DNA of 64,000 bases, from the NCBI GenBank assembly GCA_963575745.1, contig CAUYUJ010015727.1, positions 615,820 through 679,819 on the forward strand. Reading direction: 5' to 3'. A program made the position numbers and the translations under genes. A model generated the notes under the pieces. It was not told the origin of the DNA, made no database searches, and was given only the letters and a program-made list of their open reading frames with translations. Source of the stretch: Prorocentrum cordatum (lineage: Eukaryota; Sar; Dinophyceae; Prorocentrales; Prorocentraceae). This document shows, one piece after another, positions 11,791 through 22,600 of this stretch (its first letter is position 1; each line of letters starts with the position of its first letter).

Positions 11791-12150
11791 TGCCTACAGT
11801 GATGGTGATGATGGCCCCCGCATCATACACGATGGTGATGACGATGGTAACGTGCGATGGTGATGGGGATTGTGATGGCGATGATAAAGTACCGTCCGAT
11901 GGTGGTGAGACTGGTCGTGACAATGCTGAGGATGGTGATGATTATGGTGGCGATGGTGACGGCGATGATCAGTACAGCCTGGCGATGTTGATAATGGTGG
12001 TGGTGATGAAGGTGAGGACGGTAGTGGTAATGATGGTGTTGATGGTGGTTGATGATGGTGGAAGGCATTGAGCGATTAGTGGTGACGCTGCGAGTGATGA
12101 TGAGGGGGCTGATGGAGTTATGATGGCGATGGTGCGCGGGTCACTGATGA
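11790..12150. repeat. Imperfect GATGGTGATGATGG repeats
   Basis: Same association (the ~165 bp satellite followed by GAT-type repeats) as at 880-1365. No gene. Confidence 0.85.
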
Positions 12151-13600
12151 AGTGAGTGTGCGAAGGCATGAGAGGAAAGGGGGCGGGAGGAGGACTGCGC
12201 GCGGTGTCCAGGGAAAACAAAAAACAATATTCAGAATGGGGGGGAAACGGGACGAAGTGCACGCGAGCGCGTTGTCGCGCGCGCACGCCGAAATCTTTCA
12301 CAAACTTCAGGATTCGCATATATTTCAAAACAAAAAAACGAACGCCCCGAAAAAAAAAAAAAAACATCGAACAAACAAAAAAATGTTTTTTTGTGTTGCA
12401 ACATCGGTTTTCAAAAAAGTTCGCGCGCGCTCTCGCGGACTCTTGAGAAAACCATCGTGTTTTCAGCATCGCCATCAGATACTGCCAAACGGGCCTCCCG
12501 CGCCGCATGTCGAGTGCATCCAAACGCCCATGCGCGCGGGCTGGAGGGGCACGGTCCGCGTCGAATAAAACGACGCAGGCCTTTCGCGCGCGTCGGCCGC
12601 GCGCGCGCGTCGAACTCTCCACGAAATCTGCGTTGCCGACGCGAGGGCATCGCGATCGTCGCCGGCGGGCGCGATCGGCATCGTCGCCGTCATTGGCCTT
12701 GCCGTCGTCATCTCCGCCACCGCCACCATTCTCGCCGTCGCGTCCACCGGCGTCGACGCTGTCACGATCTCCGCCCAAGCGGCCGACTCGCGCAGAAGTG
12801 CCCGCTGGAAGCGCGCAGCGGCAAGCGCCTCAGCGCCGCCGCGGCCGCGTCGGTCGCGCCACGCGAGCCGACCGCTGCGCGCGCGAGCGCGCGCGGGCTA
12901 GAGCGGCCGCAGAGATGCCCCAGCCAATGGCAAGCTCTCATGGCAATCGCCGCCGCGTGGGTTTTGCGAACCAAGTTGCGGGTGGGCGCGCGGGTTGTTT
13001 GCGCGGGAAGCGGAGTTGACAAGTCTGCGCAAGCCTTCATATGTTCCCACGTCTATTAGAGCATTGGGACCCCTCCCCCCCCCGGGCGCAAGCGCGATTT
13101 TTTCCGCGCGGCAACTCGCGCAAGATTTTGCCCCATCGCCCACCCTAGATGAAAATTCATTTCATCGCAGCCAAACCGGCAACGCGCCCCCCCCCCACCC
13201 CCCTTCCCCCGCCCCCCCAAACCTACCCACCCACCCCCCCTCATCTTTTGGAAAAATTATACGCGCGTGCACTCGTTGATCAAAAATCAGAAGCTTCTGA
13301 GAATTCCCAACAGATGCGGAACGAAGTGCACGCGCGCGCCGTCGCCCCCGCGCGCCGACATCTGTTCAAAACCATAAGTTTTGTTTCTTCAACGTGTTCA
13401 TAATCTGCTACCACGTCGAAATCATTCGAACGCGCGCGCGTAGAAAATCGCTCGAACGTTTTCGCGCGCCCGCTGTCGCCAGAATACATCGCTGAAAAAA
13501 AAAGGACGAAGTGCGCCCGCGCGTCGTCGCGCGCGCGCGACGAGACCCCTTGAATATCTGCGGCGCTGGAAGGGCGTAAACATTGAGGGCCCCGAAACAT

Positions 13601-13647
<47 letters not shown>

Positions 13648-16040
13648 CAACGCGTTGTTTTGCAGCATCAGTTTTCGATGCGTTTAAACGGCGCTCGCGC
13701 TCTCTCGATTGTTTAAGAAACTTGTTGGTTTCTCCGCATTTCATTGAGATGTGCCAGACGGGCCTCTCGCGCATCGTTTCAACCTCATTCGAACGCCCTT
13801 GCGCCCGCGCCGGGGGTCGCAATTCGCGTCAGAGAACGCCGCGCGGGCCACTCTCGCGCGTCGGCCGCGCACGCGCCGAATTCCTTGAGTAACCTTCATC
13901 GCCGACGCGTGGGCGCCGTCGTCGTCGTCGGCGCGACCATCATCGGCGCCGTCGCTGGCCGCGCCGTCGCCGTTGTCTCCATCGCCACCAGCGCCGCTAC
14001 TATCTTCATTGCGCCCGCCCAAGTGGCCGACTCGCACTGAAGCGCCCGCTGCGAAGTGCCCGGGGGCCAGCGCCACCGCGGCCGCGACGGTCGCGCCGCG
14101 CTAGCCAGCCGCCGCACGCGCGAGCGCGCGCCGCACCAGCCAACGCCAAGCACTCATCGCAATCGCCGCCGCACGTGTCTTGCAAAATCTGTCGCGGGCG
14201 GGCGGGCGGGCATTGCGCGCGCCCGCTTATCAAAAGTCATATGTCTTCAAGAACCCCGCGCGACAAGTGGGGCGATGTGCGCGCGCGCGCCCTCGCGCTC
14301 ACATTGTGGAACATGTAAAACATGGGTTCCGCGTGGATTTCAAATCGAGCCCCAAGACCATGTAGAACACATGTTTGGCAACGGGAATGTTCAAACAACT
14401 TCTCGGGCTCGTCCGAATGCGCAAGGAACCCACAGGTTTTTCATCATTCGGATAACTTGATACCAAGTGGGCCTCTCGCGCGCGCATGTCGGAATCGCTC
14501 GAACGCCTTTGCAAGCGCGTCGTCGCAAGAATCCCTTGCAAAAAAACGGGACGGAGCGCACGCGCGCGCATCGCCGCGCGCGCGTTCGAAAATCCTTCAA
14601 CAACCTTCGGTTGCGCGCGGATGCCAAAATCGAATGGCCCGAAAACGTGCAAACACAAATGGTTTTGCACCGCCAGTGTTCAGGAATGTCTGCACTCGCG
14701 GTCGCGCGGCTTCTGAAGAAAACCAAAGGTTTTGCAACGCGTTCATCCAACTCTCAATATTGCCAAGCGGGCCTCTCGCGCCGCGCGCCGAACCCATTCG
14801 AACGCCTTTGTGCGCGCGCTGCGGGGGAGGGGGGCGCGTGACCCGCGTCAAAGACTACCGCGCGGGCCCCTCGCGCGCGTCGGCCGCGCGCGCATGCCAA
14901 TCTCTTTCACCAGCCTTCATCGTCGACGCGAGGATATCGCCAATCGTTGCCGGCGGGCGCGATCAACATCGGCGCCGTCATTGGCCACGCCGTCGTCGCC
15001 GCCGCCGTCGCTACTAGCATAGTCGCATCACCGTTGTCGGCGTCGCCATAACGCCGCGCCCGCCCAAGCCACCGACTCGCACTGAAGTGCCCGTTGGGAC
15101 CGGCGGTCCGCGCCACCGCGGCCGCGGGGGTCGGTCCGCGCTAGTTCGTCGCTGCGCGCGCGAGCACGCGCGGGCTAGCGCGGCCGCAGAGATGCACCAG
15201 CCAACGCCAAGCACTCATCGCAATCGCCGCCGCATGGGTTTTGCAGACCAAGTTGCGGGTGGGTGGGTGGGACGTTTGCAAGAGCATGGAATGGGTCAGC
15301 TCGTTTGTAAAAGTCAAGTGCACCATATAGGTTATCTTTTTAGAACAAAACATGAAGATATCCTTCCTTCCCGGATTTAACCGCTCACTATTTCACATTA
15401 CAAAGTACACATGGTTTTAAAATCATACGCGCGCACATTCGCTTATCAAATATCACCAGTGTTCAAAATTCCTTCGCGCAAACATGGGGAGCAGTGCACG
15501 CGCGCGCGTCGCCGCTCGCGCGCGCCGAAGTCACTCAAGAACCGAAGGTTTCGTAAGGATGTCAAAATCGAGTGCCCCGAACTATAAAACAATGGTTTCG
15601 CAGTAATGCGTTTCAAGGCAAAGTTTGCGCTCGCGCACTTACATACTTTTCAAATCACCATAGGTCTTCCATCAGTTTCATAATATGCTACCAAACGGGC
15701 CTCTCGCGCGCACATGTAGAAGTCACTCGAACGCCCTTGCGCGCGTGCTGTCGCAAGAATCCCTTACACAAAAATTGGACGAAGTGCGCGCTCGCGCGTC
15801 GTCGCGGGCGCATGGCGGAATCTTTCGAGAAAGCCACGAGTTCCGTAAGGATTTCAAAATCGAGCGCCCCGAAAACATTCAAAAATGGTTTTGCGAAATC
15901 ACCTTTCAAAAATAATTTCGTTCGCGGGTCAACTGGTCCGCTTGGGTGTGTTGATAATGTGGTACCGCGCGCATTCCTAGAGCTCCTCGTGCAGTTACAA
16001 ATGAAGGGCGGTTTGCAAAAAAAGGGTTGTCAATGTTAGA
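12150..16040 (+). repeat. ~1.1-1.2 kb long-period tandem repeat, at least three units
   Basis: A 'GGGTTTTGC...CAAGTTGCGGGTGGG' landmark recurs at about 12957, 14171 (diverged) and 15231. Each is preceded by 'AACGCCAAGCACTCATxGCA', 'GCCGCAGAGATGC' and 'GCGCGCGTCGGCCGCGCGC'. Each is followed by CGCG-rich segments with 'GTCGTCGCGCGCG', 'GCCGAAATC' and 'GGATTTCAAAATCGAG'. A (TA)n microsatellite is embedded at about 13603-13645. Open frames are Arg/Ala-rich and present on both strands, so none is called. Confidence 0.7.
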
Positions 16041-16698
16041 AGGGGCACTTCGCCCGGGTCGGCGGATGCACTTTGGCTTCTGTGCCGCGGGCAGCTAGGG
16101 CCAGCTAGCCTGAGCTGGCCTAGCTGCTAGGCCAGCTCAGCACCAAGGATTGGCACACGTGTTTTGGGGGGATGGGGGGTCGACCAGGCAGGCCTGGACA
16201 CCGATCTTGAGCCACGATTCTTCTGGTCAGGCTTGATGTAAGTGAATGGCTGGTGTCATCCAGCCTGTGACTGCTGAGACGGCTCGTGAGACCGCTCTGG
16301 TCGTTTCGAAATCGGGTCCGTTGTGTGTCCTTGGCGCGGCTGGGCTCGATTCGGAGAAGGACGGGCAGCTTGCCCAGCCGAAAAGGACCCAGAGGGGAAG
16401 CCGAACATGAAGTTTGTTTTTACGCTTAGACTGCGTACTCCCACGCTCGATCCTAAATAAGTTAAGTTGGATAGATGGGTTTAGCCTGGCTATCTTCTGA
16501 AAAAGTATGCCTCGATCTTACTTCAAGCATTGTTGCCCAGCACACACTTCTGCCATATGGTGAGTGCTCGGTGCCCCAGATTCTCGGGAGTCGTCTTTCA
16601 GGGAATGGCGCATTTGGCCCCTCACCGTATTTGTTGAGCCGTTGCGAGGCGATGAGGAGGGCCAGAAGCTGCGAAGGCAGTTGGCGCGCGGGTCCACA
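16041..16698 (+). other. Upstream region of the ligase gene
   Basis: The frame of exon 1 is open back to a TGA at 16561-16563. Several AG|G acceptors in it (for example after CTTTCAG near 16600) could take an upstream exon or a trans-spliced leader. A hairpin lies at 16112-16142. No promoter element is recognisable. Confidence 0.4.
16112..16142. repeat. Hairpin, 11 bp perfect stem
   Basis: CTGAGCTGGCC, loop TAGCTGCTA, GGCCAGCTCAG. No T-run follows it and no function is assigned. Confidence 0.7.
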
Positions 16699-19600
16699 AT
16701 GGTCTTCATATGCGCCGGGCTCCAGGGCAAGAGGTTCACTTTCGAACGCGCCGCGGCTTTGGGTATCAAGTGCGTGGTGATCGAGCATCCAGGCTCGTGG
16801 GCAGAGAGCCTCGTGACCGAGGGCATCGTCGCGAAGTTTTTGCCCGTGGACATGAGCCAGAGCTCGGAGGAGATTTTCTTTCAGGCGTGGCCACGCGAAC
16901 AAGCAGTTAGTGCAAGGGGGGGGGTCCAAGAGGATAGAGTGTGCTCTGAGACGACAGGGGCCTTCTTATGAGCCCTCCAGACTTCTGGGGATCTGTTTTA
17001 GCCGGTCCGGGCCCGTCTAAGAAGGCCCGTACTTTTTCAGAAGTTCCCCGCCTTCTGGAAGTCCGCCCCCCCCGCGCCACCCCCGCGTGCGCGCTGCCAC
17101 AAGGCACAGAAGCACATCAAGTCCCTGGGCAGCGACGGGAAGACGGGCACGGCCGACGGCATCTGCACGTTCGTGGAGCTCTCCGTGCCCATGGTCGCCA
17201 GGCTCTGCGAGTCCCTCGGGCTCCCCGGCCACCTGCCCGCCTCTGTGGACTGCGCCAGGACCCTGCGGCCGCCGATCGCGCTTGCATCGCCGACCGCGGT
17301 GCCGTGGGCAGAGGAGGAGGAGGAGGAGGAGGAGGAGGAGGAGGAGGAGGAGGAGGAGGAGGGGGAGATGTAGGAGGAGCAGGAGGAGGAGGAGGAGGAG
17401 CACCCGCGGGGCGCCTCTGTTTGCCGCCACCGTGCCCGGCCACGGCCGCCTATTGGGCCCCGGGGCGGTGAGCAGACCCGCCGGCCTCGGCCAGGAGGGC
17501 GTGCGGCCGGGAACCTTGGGCTCAGCGCGTCGAGGCGCCGGCTCTGGCCCACCACGCTTGGGCGCGACGCGCCATGCATGTCCAGGCCCTGGGCGACGAC
17601 GTCCCGCGGAGCAGAGCGGCACGCTGTCCGCTCGCAGGGCACACCGTGTCGCCAAGGGCCACCGCTGCGACACGCCATCCGAAAGCTCCTGACCGTATAC
17701 GCATGCACCATGTCAGGTGTTCGATCATGGACACCGTGGTGACCACGCCGAGCTCTAGCTGCCGCGCCGAGCGCCGCAGGAAGCCACCGGCAATCGACGA
17801 AGACCGCCGAAAGCCGTCAGAGAACCACCGCAGACCGCCAGGAGACCGCCCGAAGACCGCTCGGGGCTGGGTGACACGGGGTCCGTCGTCGAATGCGTGC
17901 AGTGGAAGCCCATGCCAAACAGCACCTTGCCTCCAGGGTGCCCTGGGTCTCTTGGATGTCAATGGCTCTGCTGTGGAAAGCGTGGCACTCCGACACCAAA
18001 ACTCTATGGACCCTGGGGTCTCAGGTCTGGGCTTATTGTGGAGGGTTTCCTGTGGTCGAGCTCCTGCTGTAGGCCATGCCAGGGCCCAGGAGGGTCTTGT
18101 CCAGGCATGGTGTTTAGGAACAGGTGCCTCCCGCGCAGGAGCGAGGAGCTGCGCCCGAGGGGCCCGCACTGAGGAAGCCTCCACCCCCTCGGGCAGCAGC
18201 TCCGTCCTGCCCGCGCGGCGCCGTCTATCGCGTGGTTCGAGCCTTTTGTTGGCGCTTGGCTGATCTCGGCGGCGAGCGAGGGGAGAAGTTCGAGGCTCGA
18301 GGTTTTCGGCCATTTTCGTGGATTATTAGCGGTTTGCCGCCCGCGGGATGCGTGCCAGCGGCTGCGCCTCGCCGAGAGCGTTCTGATGCCCAGATCGTCC
18401 CGAACTGCCGCCAGAGACCCGAGCCAGGACCCGAAAACTGAACTCGGCGGCGAGCGAGGGGGGGAAGTGAGAGGGAGCAGGCCCCAGAAAGCAGCGGGGC
18501 TTCGCAGAAGCCCTCCGGCCTTTTCAGAGGCGTCGTCTCCGGGGAAGGCTCAGAACACCTTTCAGAAGGCCCCGGGACTTCCGAGCCGTCTGAGAAGGCC
18601 CGCCCCCTCTCATTTCCCCCCCTCGCTCGCCGCCGATGGACGGCTTGCGCAGGGCGTGGCCTTGTGGTTCCTGTGATCGGCACGAGCTCAGGCCTCGGGG
18701 GTCCGGGGCTCATATCGGCTCCTCCGGCTCGGTTCCATTCGATTTCGATCGATCCCGATTCCGATTCTATGCGGTTTCGGATTCCGATTTGGATGTCGGT
18801 TTCTCAATGGAGGCCTTACTAGCCTACCGATTCCCGCCGCCTACCGATTCCCGCCGACCCGACTTCTCTCGACTTGGTTGCTGATCTGAGGCGATCCGCT
18901 TTGTTTCGATCGCCGATCCGACTCATCGATTCGATTCTGGGCTCTCCTGCCTGGAGTGGGGGGGATTGCGAACGGCGGCGGCGACGCGATCGGCCAGATA
19001 ATTCACGCCAGGAACAAGCACGCGACGCGGGCCGCGCTGAAGGAGGCTGGTCTTCCGACGCCGAAGAACCACCTGATCGTCACGGAGGCCGACGTGGCCG
19101 TCGGCGCAGCGAAGGTCGGCTTCCCTGCGGTCTTGAAGCCCGTCAGCGGGGCGGCGTCCTTGGGAGTCAAGAAGGTGGAGTCTCTTGCAGATATGAGGAA
19201 GACTTGGCACGAGATTGTGACCGAGCTGAAGACACTGGTGGTGAGCAGCGGTGCGCTCATCAAGGGCGCCTCGGGGTCGGAAGGAAAGCCCGACCTGCCC
19301 TCACCATCCCCAGCTCCCCCACACCACAGCGCACGCGCTCTCCCTGCACCTCCCTTCTCCACTCGTTGTGTCTGTGTCCCCCCCCTTGTTCGTTGACCTT
19401 CTGCCTCCCTTCTCTTCCGTCCGGTCGACATCGCTTGTCCTTCCGCCCTTCCAGCAGGGTGGCAGGGTTCGTCTTTTGATTTCCCCTCGTCACCTTCCTG
19501 ATCATGCGTCTCCCCTCTCGTCCTCGTATCCTCCTCGCCATCCTCTCACCTGTCCAGGCGGCCCTGACAGCGGTGGTGTCCAGGCGGACAACGTCGACCT

Positions 19601-22600
19601 GACCGTGTTGATGGAGCAGTACCTCGACGGTCCCGAGGTGGACGTTGACGTGGTCATGTCCAACGGTGAGCACGTGTACGCCGGCGTGTCTGACAATGGT
19701 CCCACTTTGGAGCCCTACTTCAACGAGACGTGGGCGGTGGCGCCCTCCATGCTCCCAAAAGAGCAGCAGGTCGCCCTAAGGGACCTCTCCGTGAACATCG
19801 TGAAGGCAATGGGCTTCACTTCCGGAGTCTTCCACGTGGAGTGCAAGTACACGAGCTCTGGCCCGCAGCTCATCGAGGTGAACGCCCGCATGGGAGGCGG
19901 CCAGGTGCGGATGGGCCAAGAAGCGCACTCTGGAGCACGACCTCCTGCCTCCGCTCTGGGCGCATCGCGTGCGGAGAGGTCGAGCTCTGGAGTCCGACCT
20001 TCCGGGCCTCCCGGTCGCCCAAGGCCGCAGGCACGGCAGGCACGAAGAGCAGCAGCGGGCCCCTGGGGCCCCATCGCCCCCCGAAGTCCTCCAGAGGCCT
20101 CGGGGCCCCCCCGGCGGCGCCTCCGGCGCCGCCTTTGGCGCGCTCCGCGCGCCAGTGAGGGGGGGGGGTCCAGCGCAGATCCAAGAAGTCCGCGCGGAGC
20201 GCCAAAAGTTTCTGTCTGTGGCGTTTTTTTTCTTCCACTCCTGGGGTCCCCGAGGGCCGTATCAGTTCGGGGGTGGACAGAACCCCCAACAGTGACACGT
20301 CGATTAGTGAATTGTCCGTTTTCGGTTCTCGAGGGGGCGCCGTGGCTGTTATTTTCCAGGCTCGCGCCCGCCAGGTTTGGGCCTCAGGTCGTTTTCACTA
20401 AACCACGTTGTACTAAAGGGGGGTCTGTCCATCCCCGAGTCAATGACCTCCGCGATCCTCCCTCTCGCCCGGCGGCTCACGGGCAGGTCCACGAGTGCAA
20501 CTGGAGGACCTGGGGAGTGGAGCTCGTGGAGGAGACCCTCTTCGCGGCCCTGGGCATCCCCGCGCGCCCGCCGGTCCCGAAGGCTGGGGCAGAGAGTTGG
20601 ATGGTAAGCTTAAGTCGGGCATGTCCTTCTACAGGGGAACAAAAAGTGTCATAAACATAAAAACTCGGAGGTCCGCGCGGATTTCTCGGATCGGCGCTGG
20701 ACCCCCTTCCCTGGCGCGCGGAGCGCGCCAGGGGCGGCGCCAGAGGCGCCGCCAGGGGGCCCCAGCGCCGATCCGAGAAATCTGCGCGGACCTCCGAGTT
20801 TTTATGTTTATGTCACTTTTTGTTCCCCTATTCTACAGGAGGAATATTCAAAAATAAGCAACAACAAATTTGGGGGCGATTGTTTGACGATGTTTGCATG
20901 TTTGTTGCGCATGTGTTGGCTATGTGTCATTTTTCTTCGAAAATCCACCTGCAGGAGGACATGCCCGACCTGATAGTAAGTCACGGAAGTCTCCGCTCGG
21001 CTTGCTTTGAACGTATATCGGCGAGCAGCGTCCAATAAAGCCCAGTGGTGCGCGAGCGCCGCGCCCAACAGCGCCGAGCAGCGCTCAATTTGCACGCAGC
21101 GGCTCCCAAAACAGCGCCCAAACAGCGCCATGCGCGGGAGATGCGTTGCGTCCGCTTTGCGTGCTATTGAACGCGCTATGTGGCGCCATGGGGACGATCA
21201 CAAGTTTCCGTGAGTTGCTCGCTCAAGATGGATTGTTCTGACCACCCTCTAACCCTCCCCCCCCCCGCACACTTACCTCCCATTCCCCCATACTCCTGGG
21301 CGAGAAGGTTTGAACGATAGCAGCCATCGGCAGGCGTACACCTCTGCGCTCCTTTCAAGGGGAGCTGCGAGCATCGAGATTATGGTCGGAAAGTGGGCCT
21401 GCTAATAAGGCATTCGTGGAATCACTGCTCAAGATCTGATTCACTCTTGAACGCCAATCCACCGCGGCGCCGGAGAACATGTGCCCGTGAAGTTTTGATT
21501 TGAATTTTAGATTTGGGGCGCCACTAGGAGGGCACAAACAGGCTGGCGACGGATACACCTCAAGCATGGCGACCATCTCGAAGTATGTCTCACAGTCACA
21601 CAGGGGATCTCCACTTGCCCCATCTTTGCCAAGCCATTTTTACTTATGTGGAGCCCTTTTCGGTAATCTTGTGTCGGAGCCCTTTTGAGATCGTCGTTGC
21701 CGTGGGTGCGTCTTGGCCGAGTTTGGGTTCAAGTACGCTGGGATTCATTGGGGAGGAGATAGAGTGGGCAGCAGCTGGGCACACTAGGAGTGCGGATAGA
21801 TCAGGCATCACAGGCACGGTGGAGCAGCATTGATGGCCCCTTGACGACCGCGAGGTTGTGAGCTATTGTTGATTTTAGTGAGCGGGTTTCAGGAGACGAA
21901 GGAGAAGGCATGCAGACTCGTCTCGGGGGCGTTCAGGAGGCATCGCTACGATGCTGCAGGGGGATGTGGGCATAGCATTGAATGGTTTTGCGTGGCCTCT
22001 GGGGGGATTATTGGCGGTTGATTTGGGCCTCGCTGGGTCTTTTTGAAAGCCTTTGGAGAGCTTTTCGGGAGAGAGCATATCCCGAAGAGGCTCGGTGGCA
22101 CCGTTTTGGGGCCGTCTGGTCGTGCGTCGCGTCCATATGTTAGTAGTTTGGGCCTCTGTGAGGTGACTTCAGCCGTCTTGGGTGATCCTACGTCTAACAG
22201 GTGCAGGAGAAATGGCGGCGAAATATCAATGAGCCAGCAGTCCAACATGACGTTTTGACTCCAATGGCGTCTGAAAATTATGATTGCCTGTTTGGGTCCC
22301 CTTTGAGGGCCCTGCGAGGATCTCGGAGCTGCCATTGACGCGATATTTCCACCGAGATGTTCCGAAGAGGCTCGGGTGAACCATCTTGGGTAAGTTTGGG
22401 CGTGCCTTGGTGTTTTCTCGGGCTGTCTTTGGAGGTTCTGAACAGTATTGGGGATGTCTTAAGGCGATCTTGGAGTCTCCTTGGGTTGTCTGGAGGTTTA
22501 GCTGAACTCTCTGAACATTTCCCAACGTGATAACTGTCAAATCCAATGCGTCGGAGGCCAAACAGATTGATTTGTCTTGGGTCATCACTGCGATTCGCAT

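Larger units (their letters stand above)
17259..19011 (+). other. Intron 2 (GA-AG, 1753 nt)
   Basis: Donor GCGCCAG|GACCCTG, acceptor CACGCCAG|GAACAAG, phase 2. GCCAGGA is present on both sides, and the splice restores Asp-Cys-Ala-Arg-Asn-Lys-His. Inside are a (GGA)n tract (17311-17400), a ~170 bp dispersed repeat (17890-18065), an inverted-repeat element (18443-18637) and GATTCCGATT repeats near 18750-18870. The two ends are weakly complementary (GGCCGCCGATCGCG against GGCCGATCGCG). Confidence 0.85.

Noticed and set aside
18956-19011. Extending ligase exon 3 upstream as 'GGIANGGGDAIGQIIH'
   Set aside because: The frame is open there, but the GA-AG junction at 17258/19012 gives the expected Asp-Cys-Ala-Arg-Asn-Lys-His continuity with matching GCCAGGA flanks, so this segment is intronic.
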